Below are positions 17,376 to 26,906 of a stretch of 64,000 bases of DNA, in pieces. This DNA comes from Myxococcales bacterium (lineage in GTDB: Bacteria; Myxococcota; Polyangia; HGW-17; SLPX01), in contig SLPX01000002.1 of the NCBI GenBank assembly GCA_007131745.1, forward strand, positions 27,084 to 91,083, in the 5' to 3' direction. A model generated the notes under the pieces. That model was given only the letters and a program-made list of their open reading frames with translations, did no database searches and was not told the DNA's origin. How positions within the stretch are numbered: the stretch's first letter is position 1; each line of letters starts with the position of its first letter. The translations under genes were made by a program, and so were the position numbers.

Positions 17376-18776
17376 TCAAAATCCGCTCTTGAATATTGAA
17401 TTCAGTTTTCTGGCGTACATTCTCAAACGGTGCAGTCCGTCTCCGGCCGCGGTTGATTCAGAAACTTCAACGGGATTGAGCCTGGGTGCGCCGTGTTCCA
17501 GGAAAACAGAGTTGCCCAAGAGCAGTGGGTCGGTGTGTTCGGGTATTTTCCAGTCGGTCCAGGAGGGAGTCCCCGGGATGGGGGAAAGACCGGACACGGT
17601 CACTGTGGAGCCGGCCTCGTAAGCGGCTCTTATGGTAGCTTCGATTTCGTCTTCCTTTTGGCCGGGCAGTCCTGCAAGCACATAGGTTATGGGTTCTCCG
17701 TGCGCGAAGCCGCTTTTCAGTAGACATGACATTGCTCGCTCGTATTGTTCAAGTGTAATCTTGGCGTTCATGTCGTTTTCTCGGGCAGGGGCAGAGCTTT
17801 CTAGACTCAAGCGCGGCCGTTTGAATCCTGTTCTTTTCATCATGGAAGCGAGTTCTTCGTCAATGAACCTGGGCGAAAGTCCGTTAGGGGTGTGGAAGCT
17901 TATTTCAAAACGGGTTCCTCCACCCGCTTCCAGCAGTAGTTGCAGGAGAGGTTTTATGTGTTTATCCGGTTGATGCAAAAGCGCATCATCATAAAACACG
18001 AAATCTTTCATTCCCTGGACTTCATGTGCAGTAAGAATCTCTTCTGCGACTTCCTTGAAATCTCTCCGGTGAAAACCGGGATGCAACAGGGGTGTGGCGC
18101 AGAACTTGCACTTAAACGAACATCCCATTGAAGTCATCAGCGGATAACTCGTCGGATGGGGGTAGAGACTCATGGCACGTCCTATGCTTTGCGGTAAGCT
18201 TTCCGACCAGGGTTGAAGTTTTGTTCCCAGGATTTTTTCCAGTTCTCGGATTCGAGGCGGAGGCCTTTCGTGAAACGAACAAATGAGATCCGCGTTGATG
18301 TGTTGTGCAGCGTGGCCGGGCAGAAGATCCGCGTAAAGCCCTCCGAATATTAGCGGCGTGCCCGGAAAACAACGCCGGAGCAGCCGCGCTGTTTCAGCCG
18401 CTCCGAGATACCAATAGGTCATAGAAGAACCCAGCAGCAAAGCGTCAAAGCTGTTTTCTTGGGCGAGTCTTTTCAGATGTTTTTCAACATTTTCAAACGG
18501 CGCGCCGTAGCGGGAAAACCATCTCGGAACGAAGCGCACGATTTCGGGTTTTTGTATGTGAGTCTTGAAAAAAGCACCGCTGCCGTCAGCTTTCGATTTC
18601 GGATTCGCGTTTGGTCCCCAGGCCGGATGTCCCCTGTCAAGAACGTCCACGAGTTCGACCCGTGCACCGCTTTTCATCAGTGTCTCACCCAGCGATAACA
18701 GGCCGAGCGGTCTCATCCAGAGATCATAGGCTGTGAAGTCGTGAATCCAGGGATTGCAGAGAAGAAACTGCTTCAT
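17376..18776 (-). CDS. B12-binding-domain radical SAM protein
   Basis: A 466-residue protein. The N-terminal 180 residues resemble a cobalamin-binding Rossmann-type domain ([22 protein letters not shown], then [13 protein letters not shown] and [14 protein letters not shown]). The central region carries the radical SAM cluster C219-x3-C223-x2-C226 in [13 protein letters not shown], followed by FVFYDDALL and [17 protein letters not shown]. This is the architecture of B12-dependent radical SAM enzymes that methylate or rearrange diverse substrates; the substrate is unknown. Its ATG overlaps the stop of the FGGY kinase gene (ATGA), so both are made from one transcript. Confidence 0.88.
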   Translation of the reverse strand: MKQFLLCNPWIHDFTAYDLWMRPLGLLSLGETLMKSGARVELVDVLDRGHPAWGPNANPKSKADGSGAFFKTHIQKPEIVRFVPRWFSRYGAPFENVEKHLKRLAQENSFDALLLGSSMTYWYLGAAETARLLRRCFPGTPLIFGGLYADLLPGHAAQHINADLICSFHERPPPRIRELEKILGTKLQPWSESLPQSIGRAMSLYPHPTSYPLMTSMGCSFKCKFCATPLLHPGFHRRDFKEVAEEILTAHEVQGMKDFVFYDDALLHQPDKHIKPLLQLLLEAGGGTRFEISFHTPNGLSPRFIDEELASMMKRTGFKRPRLSLESSAPARENDMNAKITLEQYERAMSCLLKSGFAHGEPITYVLAGLPGQKEDEIEATIRAAYEAGSTVTVSGLSPIPGTPSWTDWKIPEHTDPLLLGNSVFLEHGAPRLNPVEVSESTAAGDGLHRLRMYARKLNSIFKSGF

Positions 18777-20338
18777 ACGGGAGATTCAGGATAACCGGTT
18801 ATATCCCTTATTTCGTCATAAAGAGGCTTCAGACGATCATACATTCTCAAGTAGACCCGCTTGTATAAGCGGTCATAGATTTCGCTGGCGCTTCGGTTGG
18901 GCTCGAACGTGGCGCCCGTACGGGTCATTTCCGAAACAGCTGTGCGAAAATCCCTGTACCACCCGAGTCCGATAGCTGCGTCTATGGCTGCGCCCAGACC
19001 CGACGCTTCGTATATGTGGGGCCTGGATGCAGGCAGGCCGAAGATGTCGGCGGTGAGTTGCATGGCTCCGTCGCTTTGAGATCCTCCGCCTGCAACCCTT
19101 ATTTCACGGATCTTCTTCTTGCTTCTTTTTTCGGTGCGCTCTTTTCCTTCTCTCAGGGCATAAGCAAGACCCTCCAAGATTGCCCGGTAAATGTGGGCTC
19201 TCGTGTGCACATCTCCGAAACCGATTATGGCCCCCTTTGCTTCGGGACCCGGCATTTTTACTCCCGGTGACCAATATGGCTGCAGAGTAAGGCCGAGGCA
19301 GCCGGGCGGCACATCCTTGAGCAACTCGTCGAAGAGGATCTCCGGTTCAATGCCTCTTTCCTCGGCCAGCTTTTTTTCCCTCAAACCGAATTCTTTTTTG
19401 AACCACGAAACCATCCAGTATCCCCGGAAAATTTGAATTTCCAGTGCATATGCACCTGGGATCGCCGCGGGGTAAGGTGGAATAAACGGTATGACTTCCA
19501 CGTAGTCGCTGTGGACTGTGTTGATGGTGGCGGTCGTGCCGTAACTAAGACATCCCACGTGAGGTTCCACGCAGCCGGCTCCCAGTACTTCGCAAGCTTT
19601 GTCCGCTGCTGCCGAAAGGACGGGTGTCCCCTCGGGGATACCGGTTTCTTCCCCGGCCCGCTTGGTAATTTCACCTAGAATTCCTCCCGGCTGGACCAAT
19701 TCTGGAAGATGGCGTCTTTTGACCGGAATAGCGTTCCATTTCCAGTCCAACGGGTTCGCCCAACCCAGGCCTTTGTAATCAAACGGAATGTAGCCGACCT
19801 GGCTTCCCACCGAATCAACGAAACGGCCTGTAAGCCGGTGAGTTAAAAAACCCGAAAGAAGAAGGTACTTATGTGTCTTCTTCCATATCTCGGGTTGGTT
19901 CTGCTTGATCCAGTTCGCTTCGGCCTTGGACTGAAAGAATTCGACTGTTTCGCTCATGTTCACGCATTTGAAAGCAAGGCCCCAAAATCCTTTTACAGGT
20001 TCAAGCCCCCTGGTTCGTCTTCCGTCCAGCCAAATAATCGCTGGTCTCAGAGGTTTGCCGTCCGCATCCACATTGACTACTGTGGCGCGCTGGGTGGTGA
20101 TCGTCACTCCGGCGAGTCTTTCCTTTACGCCTTTTTCTTTCATGAGGATGCGGCACGCCTCACACAGTTTTGTCCAGAAATAATCCGGGTCCTGCTCCGC
20201 CCAGCCGGGGTGGTTGGAATAATAGGGTTCGATATCCACCTTGACCTTTTTATCCAGGTTGCCCCGTCCGTCGAAGAGAAGCGCTCTTACGCTCTGTGTG
20301 CCGTTGTCTATCGCCAGAATACGATCCTTGTTGCTCAT
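18773..20338 (-). CDS. FGGY-family carbohydrate kinase
   Basis: Starts at the ATG at 20338 after GGAAAACGGAA; an in-frame TTG at 20362 is weaker. The N-terminus [17 protein letters not shown] is the FGGY phosphate-1 motif, [10 protein letters not shown] follows, and the C-terminal ATP-binding blocks include [26 protein letters not shown]. Length (about 520 residues) fits the family, which phosphorylates sugars or polyols (xylulose, glycerol, ribulose and others). I cannot choose the substrate. A plausible promoter and a perfect palindrome lie upstream. Downstream it is translationally coupled to the B12-type radical SAM gene. Confidence 0.9.
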   Translation of the reverse strand: MSNKDRILAIDNGTQSVRALLFDGRGNLDKKVKVDIEPYYSNHPGWAEQDPDYFWTKLCEACRILMKEKGVKERLAGVTITTQRATVVNVDADGKPLRPAIIWLDGRRTRGLEPVKGFWGLAFKCVNMSETVEFFQSKAEANWIKQNQPEIWKKTHKYLLLSGFLTHRLTGRFVDSVGSQVGYIPFDYKGLGWANPLDWKWNAIPVKRRHLPELVQPGGILGEITKRAGEETGIPEGTPVLSAAADKACEVLGAGCVEPHVGCLSYGTTATINTVHSDYVEVIPFIPPYPAAIPGAYALEIQIFRGYWMVSWFKKEFGLREKKLAEERGIEPEILFDELLKDVPPGCLGLTLQPYWSPGVKMPGPEAKGAIIGFGDVHTRAHIYRAILEGLAYALREGKERTEKRSKKKIREIRVAGGGSQSDGAMQLTADIFGLPASRPHIYEASGLGAAIDAAIGLGWYRDFRTAVSEMTRTGATFEPNRSASEIYDRLYKRVYLRMYDRLKPLYDEIRDITGYPESPV

Positions 20339-20394
20339 TTCCGTTTTCCTGTCGGTTTGCAATTAATGCTTCTTCCAGCCCATGGATGATTTGC

Positions 20395-20423
20395 ATTATT
20401 TGTAAATTCCCATACCATTGCAA
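20395..20423 (-). promoter_or_regulatory. Candidate sigma-70 promoter for the kinase-radical SAM operon
   Basis: On the minus strand a -35 TTGCAA (20423-20418) and a -10 AATAAT (20400-20395) are separated by 17 nt, about 60 nt before the kinase start. The match is moderate (4 of 6 and 5 of 6). Confidence 0.4.
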
Positions 20424-20431
20424 AAGGCTTT

Positions 20432-20450
20432 TTATCAAGAACATTGATAA
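20432..20450. promoter_or_regulatory. Perfect 7-bp palindrome, candidate operator
   Basis: TTATCAA, a 5-nt centre and TTGATAA form a perfect dyad between the divergent kinase and lipoprotein genes, 8 nt upstream of the candidate kinase -35 element. The position suits a regulator of sugar kinase expression. No U-run follows on either strand, so a terminator is unlikely. Confidence 0.4.
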
Positions 20451-20541
20451 TGGGTGGTTGCAATCACTTCTTCATGACGCTAGACCAGTGTGGCGATGTT
20501 TTGAAAAAGTTGTATTGAAAGCTTGAAAAGAGGAGACACAA

Positions 20542-21492
20542 ATGAAAATGAAGGGCATGCGCGCGAACAGCCCCGGGTTGGTGATTTTTCTCCCGGTTGC
20601 GTTGGCCGCTGCAGTGTGTGGATGCAGGAATAAAGGAGATGACTCTAAAGGGTCTCATCCATCCCGAGGCCCGGCCGCTGAAGGTGAAATTGAACGGCAA
20701 GTAGAAAAAGAAGGTCTGCCCCCGGCACCGGGGCCGCTTGCGCTGCGGAGCCCGAAAACCCCTTCTGTTCCCCTGAAATCCAATCCGCTGGAAACCCTGC
20801 GGCCTTTCGCCGACCGGGCGGTGCGCGGAATGACTGCTCAATTGCAAGGCGGATCCATAGACGAAGCTTACCCTGATTTTGAAATTGACCGCGGGGACGA
20901 GAATCGTTTGAACGCGTTTTCATCGGTCGTGGATCTTGCCGGGTTCAGGGAAGTTAAAGGCATTGTACTTGGATTCGACCTGTTCCTGTTACACCGGGGA
21001 AGGAATGTGCTCTTGGTGAAAACAAGTATCCTCTTCGACGCCGAACAGGCCGCTTTTGCCGACTTCGGGGTTGAAAGAGGATTGAAACAATTGCCCGGCA
21101 TGGTTTATCCACTGTCTGCGTTTACGCGTGGATTTGTGGTGTTCAGAGAGGCTGCTTCTGAGCTTTCCACTGTCCTGAACTCATCGTCATGCAGCTTCCT
21201 TCCGGTCTTGGAACCATCGGCCGCCCGGCCGTGGTTTCCTCCAAAAACAGCGAAACAGGTGGGGGAAAACCTTGAAAAGATAAAAAAATCCATGGAAGAT
21301 TCCTGCGCCTTGATTGCAACATACGAATGGGATGAAGTTCGGGTTCGCCCGGCAGAACTCAACTTCCTGGTTACTGACGAAAGCGGTGAGCCGGCCGGTC
21401 AGATTCAGTCGGCCTTTGCAGACAGGGCGAACAAACCTGCCGTGAAGGTTCAGGGCCAGATACGGTCTTTCAAACCTATAGGCGGGCGATAA
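20542..21492 (+). CDS. Predicted lipoprotein of unknown function
   Basis: A GAGGAG ribosome binding site precedes the ATG. The signal sequence ends in VCGC, a likely lipobox. A proline- and charge-rich linker covers residues about 33-85. The remaining 230 residues are mixed helix/strand with GFREVKGIVLGFDLFLLHRGRNVLLV and a Cys pair (SSSCSFL, EDSCALI) but match no family I recognise. The gene ends 40 nt before rseP and may share its transcript, suggesting an envelope role. Confidence 0.65.
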   Translation: MKMKGMRANSPGLVIFLPVALAAAVCGCRNKGDDSKGSHPSRGPAAEGEIERQVEKEGLPPAPGPLALRSPKTPSVPLKSNPLETLRPFADRAVRGMTAQLQGGSIDEAYPDFEIDRGDENRLNAFSSVVDLAGFREVKGIVLGFDLFLLHRGRNVLLVKTSILFDAEQAAFADFGVERGLKQLPGMVYPLSAFTRGFVVFREAASELSTVLNSSSCSFLPVLEPSAARPWFPPKTAKQVGENLEKIKKSMEDSCALIATYEWDEVRVRPAELNFLVTDESGEPAGQIQSAFADRANKPAVKVQGQIRSFKPIGGR

Positions 21493-21532
21493 CCATTGAA
21501 ACTCGGACCGAATCCATGACATATTGAATCCC

Positions 21533-23200
21533 ATGATTTTTGTATGGTTTCTACTCTTGATAGGCCCGCTCATTTTTGTGCATGAACTGGGTCACTTTGC
21601 AGTCGCCAAACTTTTTGATGTAAAGGTGGAGCGGTTTTCACTGGGGTTCGGACCCGCGATAAAGGGAATGAGCTGGAAACGCGGTGACACGGAATACCGG
21701 GTTTCGTATTTTCCCCTCGGCGGGTATGTGAAAATGCTGGGCGATGATCCCACGGTGGAAATACCTGAAAAGGACAAAGCCCGTGCGTTTCCCAACAAGC
21801 CGTTGTACCAACGTTATCTCATTGTGATCGCAGGACCGTTTTTCAACCTCGCAATGCCCGTCTTGATCTATTTCTGCTATTTTGCAGCCCAGTCGACAGC
21901 GTCTCCTGCTATCATCGGCACCGTGTTGGAGGGTGAACCCGGGGAGACAGCAGGTTTGAAACCCGGCGACAGAGTGATCTCCGTGGACGGAAAAACCACG
22001 CGCTACTGGTTCGATCTTACCAGGGTAATCCGCAACAATCCCGACAGAAAAATCACTCTGAAGATCGAGCGTAATGGCGAAAAGCTCAGTGTAGATGCAC
22101 GCCCTCGGTTGCGCCGCCAGGAAACGAGGTTGGGCGTGGTGGAAGAGAGGGGGTTGTTGGGGATTGTGCCGGCGTTCACGGCATCCCAGATTGGTATCTC
22201 CGATCCGGACAGTCCGGCAGCCGAGGCAGGTTTGCGGACCGGAGACTGGATACTCGCAGTTAACCGGCAGCCTACACGGTACTGGCACCAACTGCGTCGG
22301 GCATTGGAAAAGTTGAAACCGGATGAAATCGTGGAATTGACCGTTCTGCGTCCCGTTAGACCAAGGGAAGCCGATTTCACGGACATCAGGATCTTTAGAC
22401 CGATTAACTTGAAGATGACCGTGGCGCCGCCTTTTCTCGACGACCCTGATTCCACGTCCCGGACCCTTGGTTATACGGGCATTTTGCCGGGTGAAATGTT
22501 CCTGGAGTACGTGGAACCGGGAAGCCCGGCGCACAGGTTGGGTTTTAAAGAAGGGGATCGGATAGTTTCGGCCATGAACAAACCCGTAAAGAGCTGGTTT
22601 CTTCTTGAAAACATTTTACACCGTTACAAGGATAAGGCGATTCCGATAACCTGGCGGCCTTACGGTAAGCCGCTCAGGAAAGGTAACTTGCACCAACAAA
22701 AAAAGGTCATAACCAACGAGTTCAAGCAAATAGAGGAAAGCTATGTGTTCGGAGCCACCAACCGCATAACGCACCGGTTTCCGGAAGACATTCCCATCCA
22801 CAGCCGGGTCGCATACGGCGGCAAAATGGCCTTGCTCATGACGGGTGAGATTATTTATGACATGGGACTGGCGGTGGTTCAGATGTTTCGCGGAAGAGTC
22901 CCCGCCGATTCGGTGGGCGGGCCTATCATGCTCGCCAATATTGCACAGGTGGCCGCGTCGAAAGGATGGGACGTCTTCCTGTGGATCATGGCTTTGATAT
23001 CATTGAACCTGGGTTTGTTGAATCTCTTGCCTATTCCCGTTCTGGACGGAGGACATGTCCTGATTTTCACGATAGAAGCGGTGCGTAGAAAACCTCTCAG
23101 TCTAAACGCCCGCATTTACGTAACTTACGCCGGACTTTTCCTTATATTGGCGCTGATGGTCTGGGCATTTAAAAACGACATCGTCCGGTACTTTTTCTGA
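21533..23200 (+). CDS. rseP: RseP-type site-2 metalloprotease with three PDZ-like domains
   Basis: An intramembrane zinc protease that in this family cleaves anti-sigma factors and remnant signal peptides. The first helix carries HELGH (residues 17-21) and the last part holds NLLPIPVLDGG (third zinc ligand in LDGG, 504-507). E. coli RseP has about 450 residues and two PDZ domains. Here about 555 residues contain three PDZ-like segments: roughly 122-192 (GETAGLKPGDRVISVDGK), 206-272 (AAEAGLRTGDWILAVNRQ) and 312-376 (AHRLGFKEGDRIVSAMNK). The start may be the ATG at 21533 or the TTG at 21524; neither has a good ribosome binding site. tsaB follows after 37 nt. Confidence 0.95.
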   Translation: MIFVWFLLLIGPLIFVHELGHFAVAKLFDVKVERFSLGFGPAIKGMSWKRGDTEYRVSYFPLGGYVKMLGDDPTVEIPEKDKARAFPNKPLYQRYLIVIAGPFFNLAMPVLIYFCYFAAQSTASPAIIGTVLEGEPGETAGLKPGDRVISVDGKTTRYWFDLTRVIRNNPDRKITLKIERNGEKLSVDARPRLRRQETRLGVVEERGLLGIVPAFTASQIGISDPDSPAAEAGLRTGDWILAVNRQPTRYWHQLRRALEKLKPDEIVELTVLRPVRPREADFTDIRIFRPINLKMTVAPPFLDDPDSTSRTLGYTGILPGEMFLEYVEPGSPAHRLGFKEGDRIVSAMNKPVKSWFLLENILHRYKDKAIPITWRPYGKPLRKGNLHQQKKVITNEFKQIEESYVFGATNRITHRFPEDIPIHSRVAYGGKMALLMTGEIIYDMGLAVVQMFRGRVPADSVGGPIMLANIAQVAASKGWDVFLWIMALISLNLGLLNLLPIPVLDGGHVLIFTIEAVRRKPLSLNARIYVTYAGLFLILALMVWAFKNDIVRYFF

Positions 23201-23237
23201 CAAACCAGGTTTTGCGAAATCAACAGGACAAAAAACC

Positions 23238-24068
23238 TTGAAACCGAAAAGAACCCTGCTTGCAATTGATACAGCTACTAAAACCGCGGCGGCCGCGGTG
23301 CTGGATTTTGATGAGGAATCAGTGCTGTCGGAAAAGAGCGCACCGGCTGAAACTCATGGAAAAGCGCTCGTTCCCCTCATCCAGGCGACATTTGAAGAAG
23401 CCGGGGTGGAACCTCGCAGTTTGGTCGGCGTGGGATGTGGAGCGGGGCCGGGTTCGTTTACGGGTGTGCGCGTCGGACTCGCCACGGCCAAGGGGATATG
23501 CTTGCCTGCAAATCTTCCGCTGGCATTGATTTCTTCCCTGGACGGCGTTGCGTGCAGGATACAAGAGACCGGTAATAAACCGAAATCCGCGGGAGTCGCA
23601 TCAATAAGGAACTCTTGTCCGCTGTTGGTTGCTCCCTGCATGGATGCACGGCGGGGGGAAGTTTTTTTCTCGCTCTTCGCAGCCGATACCCCGTATAAAC
23701 TCTTGAGCCTCCTGGATCCATGCGCTGCCTCTCCGGCGCAAGCGATTCGAATACTGTCAACCTGGGTCCAAAACACTGAAAACCTCAAAGCACACTCCCT
23801 TGATTCGCTGAGCAGCGTCAAGATACACATTATTGGTACCGGACTCTCCATGCTTGAAAACGAAATTGAAAAAAACACCGTGAATGGAGAAGGTGTTTTC
23901 GTCTCCTGCCAAGTCGATCCGTGGCCGAGCGCTGCTGCAATCGGCATAATGGCTCTTCGCAAAATCAAGGAAAACCGGTCGGACGATCTGGCCGCTGCCC
24001 AGCCGATTTACCTCAGGCCTTCGGATGCAGAGCAAAAATTCAATGTAGACCTCTCCCCGCAGAAGTGA
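23238..24068 (+). CDS. tsaB: tRNA threonylcarbamoyladenosine biosynthesis protein TsaB
   Basis: TsaB partners TsaD in the t6A modification of ANN-decoding tRNAs. The N-terminal block LLAIDTATKTAAAAVLD, the motif ETHGKALVPLI and the signature GAGPGSFTGVRVGLATAKG are characteristic. Length is 276 residues, slightly longer than the usual ~230 owing to insertions around residues 110-150. The start is TTG at 23238, with AGGA about 10 nt upstream; no suitable ATG is nearby. It probably shares a transcript with rseP. Confidence 0.93.
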   Translation: MKPKRTLLAIDTATKTAAAAVLDFDEESVLSEKSAPAETHGKALVPLIQATFEEAGVEPRSLVGVGCGAGPGSFTGVRVGLATAKGICLPANLPLALISSLDGVACRIQETGNKPKSAGVASIRNSCPLLVAPCMDARRGEVFFSLFAADTPYKLLSLLDPCAASPAQAIRILSTWVQNTENLKAHSLDSLSSVKIHIIGTGLSMLENEIEKNTVNGEGVFVSCQVDPWPSAAAIGIMALRKIKENRSDDLAAAQPIYLRPSDAEQKFNVDLSPQK

Positions 24069-24080
24069 TGATAAAGTACT

Positions 24081-24512
24081 CTAACCTCCAATGAAGAACC
24101 AGATCACCACGCCGACGGAGATTAGCACGGCACCGACGAAGAGCATGACCAATGGACCCAGCCAGGAGCCGGCGAACCCTTTGATCTTGGCCTTCTTAGG
24201 ATTGCTTTCCAGGTAAAGAACTTCAACGGAATCGCCCTCTTTCATGCTCGAACTACTGCTGCTTACTGTTGAAACAAAGTCCACCTGTCGGCCGTCCGCG
24301 GTTTGAAAGCGCACCATCGGAGCGTAGGTGACAGTTCTGGGTCCCGAACTAGAAGAGGATCTTCGCTGCATGAAACCGGTGATTGTTCCGGTGGTAACGC
24401 GTGCTCGAGATTTGAATCTTATTGAAGCGAGAAACCAAAATAATCCTACCAGCAGCATGATAACGCCCAGGCCGGCGATTCCCACGGAGACCAATTGTTC
24501 GATATTATTCAT
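24081..24512 (-). CDS. DUF3592 membrane protein
   Basis: A 143-residue protein with two transmembrane helices (residues about 8-28 and 118-140) flanking a soluble segment. The segment shows the DUF3592 pattern: RARVTTGTITG, TYAPMVRFQTADGRQVDFVS, then GDSVEVLYLESNPKKAKI. Two Ser-rich runs (SSSSSG, SSSSSS) are visible. The family is widespread, with no assigned function. The gene converges on tsaB, with 12 nt between them. Confidence 0.85.
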   Translation of the reverse strand: MNNIEQLVSVGIAGLGVIMLLVGLFWFLASIRFKSRARVTTGTITGFMQRRSSSSSGPRTVTYAPMVRFQTADGRQVDFVSTVSSSSSSMKEGDSVEVLYLESNPKKAKIKGFAGSWLGPLVMLFVGAVLISVGVVIWFFIGG

Positions 24513-24662
24513 GACCTTCCTCCTGCTTTGTTATAGATCGGCATCAGGCAGAATCCTGGTTTTTAAAAATTTTGGCAAGAACAAAGGAGTCGCATTCTCT
24601 GCGGATGCTTTGATTGACTGAGAAAAACCGCTGTGGTACGGAATATCGTTGTTTAATGCTCG

Positions 24663-24668
24663 TATAAT
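24663..24668 (+). promoter_or_regulatory. Consensus -10 hexamer upstream of the PP2C-cNMP gene
   Basis: A perfect TATAAT lies 67 nt before the ATG at 24736. No good -35 sits 16-18 nt upstream, so an activator or alternative promoter class is possible. The gene start itself has GGAGG 11 nt upstream. Confidence 0.4.
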
Positions 24669-24735
24669 CAGGAGTGTTTGGAAGGAAATTATCCATACAT
24701 GAGAGTACAAACTTAACCCGGAGGAACTCGGGGTC

Positions 24736-26232
24736 ATGAAAATAAACGCCTGGGGCACCACTGATGTGGGCAAGACCCGAGACCACAACGAAGATAATTA
24801 CCTGGTTGATGAAGGGATAAATCTTTATGTAGTAGCCGACGGAATGGGCGGACATGCAGCGGGGGAAGTGGCATCTTCCATAGCAGCGGAAACCGTCAGG
24901 GATGCCGTTATAAAGAACCGGGATTTGATCGAGTCGTACGTAAAGGGCGATGATACCGTGCAAAAATACGATATCGCCCAGGTGCTGGAGCACGCTGTTC
25001 AAGCAGCGTGCTCGGACATTTTTCAGAAAGCGCAGAACGAACCTGAAAAGAAGGGCATGGGTACGACTCTTTCGTTGCTGCTCATTGCCGGGGAGCGCGG
25101 ATTCGTCGCCCATGTCGGAGACAGCCGGATTTACCTCATAAGGCAGAATAACGTCCATCAAATCACGGAAGATCATTCCCTGATCAACCACCTGCTCCGC
25201 AAGGGCCGGTTGAAGCGTAGCGAGATCGAAAGCAGCCCGTATGCTCAGTACAAGAATGCGGTGACCAGAGCCGTCGGAGTATATGAAAGCGTGGAAGTAG
25301 ACAGCCTGGACTTCGATATTCTGGCGGGAGACAGGTTTCTGCTATGCAGCGACGGTCTTTCGGCATACCTGAACGAAGAAAACATAAAGGGTGTTTTCAG
25401 TGCCAACAAGCCTGAAGCCGTTCCGAACGCGTTCGTGCAGCTGGCCAACAACGGTGGGGGGCATGACAACATAACGGCCGTCACGATTTACGCGCTTACC
25501 GACGAAGAAGGCGCGGCTGCAAGACGAGCTGTTGATGTGCGGCTTCGAATGGAAGTCATGGCCGGAATGCCTCTTTTTGCGCACTTGGGGTACAAGGAGT
25601 TGGTGCGGGTCATGAACATCACCCGGGTGAGGGAATACGAACCCGGAGAGATTATCATCCAGGAAGGAGAACCGGGTGACGAACTGCTGCTCGTTCTGGA
25701 CGGCACGGTGGACCTGCTAAAGGAAGGAGCGTACATAACATCTTTCAAAAGAGGAGATCATTTCGGAGAAATGGCGCTGGTCGACAGAAGTCCCCGCAGC
25801 GCGACGGCCTCGGCCCGTGACAAAGCGCGGCTCCTGGTCATCAAGCAGAATGATTTTTACAAGATTCTATCCAAGGAACCCGAGATTTCGGTGAAACTTT
25901 TGTGGAGTTTCGTCAAGGTTCTGACTGATCGACTTCGCCAGACGACCTCACAGTTGAGCGGAGAACGCTTGATTGCACGCGCTGAAGACATGTCCGATGA
26001 AGTGGATATGTGCGAAGAAGCCAAGTCGTTTAATATGAGCGATGACAAGGTTGAAAAGCCGAAAGAAAAAAAAGCCGAAGTCCAAGGGGGAGAGAATCCG
26101 GAACACGAAGAGACCTTGAATAACACCGACGCTACGACATCAAATTTGGAAGATGGGCGACAGGATGTAGATTCCGGTGAGGCATCGGGTGGCGTGGAAG
26201 ATTCAGAGAATGAAACGAAAGGCTCATCTTGA
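24736..26232 (+). CDS. PP2C-type Ser/Thr phosphatase fused to a cyclic-nucleotide-binding domain
   Basis: Residues 1-250 form a PP2C/Stp1-like phosphatase with the metal-binding motifs RDHNEDNY, ADGMGGHAAGE, GDSRIY, SDGLS and GGHDNIT. Residues about 275-400 are a CAP_ED/cNMP-type domain (YEPGEIIIQEGEPGDELLLV, GDHFGEMALVDRSPRSATA, including the phosphate-binding-cassette-like FGEMAL and RSA). The last 100 residues are acidic and probably disordered. The likely role is dephosphorylation of Ser/Thr-phosphorylated proteins, gated by a cyclic nucleotide or other ligand. The fusion order is inferred from sequence alone. The stop overlaps queE by 4 nt. Confidence 0.92.
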   Translation: MKINAWGTTDVGKTRDHNEDNYLVDEGINLYVVADGMGGHAAGEVASSIAAETVRDAVIKNRDLIESYVKGDDTVQKYDIAQVLEHAVQAACSDIFQKAQNEPEKKGMGTTLSLLLIAGERGFVAHVGDSRIYLIRQNNVHQITEDHSLINHLLRKGRLKRSEIESSPYAQYKNAVTRAVGVYESVEVDSLDFDILAGDRFLLCSDGLSAYLNEENIKGVFSANKPEAVPNAFVQLANNGGGHDNITAVTIYALTDEEGAAARRAVDVRLRMEVMAGMPLFAHLGYKELVRVMNITRVREYEPGEIIIQEGEPGDELLLVLDGTVDLLKEGAYITSFKRGDHFGEMALVDRSPRSATASARDKARLLVIKQNDFYKILSKEPEISVKLLWSFVKVLTDRLRQTTSQLSGERLIARAEDMSDEVDMCEEAKSFNMSDDKVEKPKEKKAEVQGGENPEHEETLNNTDATTSNLEDGRQDVDSGEASGGVEDSENETKGSS

Positions 26233-26906
26233 CCGAAGTTTGTGTTGGCGACCTGATCGTCGCCGAGATATTCAGATCGATCCAAGGGGAAAGCACTTAC
26301 AGCGGAAAACCTTGCTTGTTCGTGCGTCTTGCAGGTTGCAACTTGAAATGCAGGTATTGCGACGCAGTTTATGCCCGGGATGGGGAGAGCAATGAACACC
26401 TTCGTTTAACCCTTGATGAGATTGTTTCCCGTTGCGATCCGGGGCGAAACAAGATTATTTGCATAACCGGGGGAGAACCTCTGTTGCAACCTGGAATTTA
26501 TGCGTTGATGCAGCGGCTGATTGAAAGAAATGTTTCGGTTCTTTTAGAGACAAACGGTTCCTTGGATGTTTCCCAGGTTCCCAGGGAGGTGGTAAAGGTA
26601 ATGGACGTTAAATGTCCGGGTTCGGAAATGGAGGCTATGAATCGCTATGAGAATCTTTCATTGCTCACCGTTGATGACCAGTTGAAGTTCGTCCTTACAT
26701 CCAGGGGCGACTTTGATTTTGCCTTGCGTGTGGTGGATGAATACAATCTCGACTCTCTGCACGGCCCCGAAATCCTCCTGTCTGCGGCGGTTCCTTTCTG
26801 CCTCCATGAAAAACTCGCCGAATGGCTCCTTGAATCGGGCAAGAATTGGAGGCTGCAGGTGCAGCTTCACAAGGTGATATGGCCCGGACGGGAGAGAGGG
26901 GTCTGA
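26229..26906 (+). CDS. queE: 7-carboxy-7-deazaguanine synthase, radical SAM
   Basis: QueE converts 6-carboxytetrahydropterin to 7-carboxy-7-deazaguanine in queuosine biosynthesis. Diagnostic features are EIFRSIQGESTYSGKP at the N-terminus, the radical SAM cluster C37-x3-C41-x2-C44 (GCNLKCRYC), and ITGGEPLLQP. It starts with TTG overlapping the upstream TGA (TTGA), an overlap that favours this start. The other queuosine genes are absent from the window. Its last base is shared with the trmFO start. Confidence 0.93.
   Translation: MTEVCVGDLIVAEIFRSIQGESTYSGKPCLFVRLAGCNLKCRYCDAVYARDGESNEHLRLTLDEIVSRCDPGRNKIICITGGEPLLQPGIYALMQRLIERNVSVLLETNGSLDVSQVPREVVKVMDVKCPGSEMEAMNRYENLSLLTVDDQLKFVLTSRGDFDFALRVVDEYNLDSLHGPEILLSAAVPFCLHEKLAEWLLESGKNWRLQVQLHKVIWPGRERGV

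Noticed and set aside
21638..22534. A 298-residue open frame on the minus strand
   Set aside because: It is antisense to rseP and looks like a codon-bias shadow.
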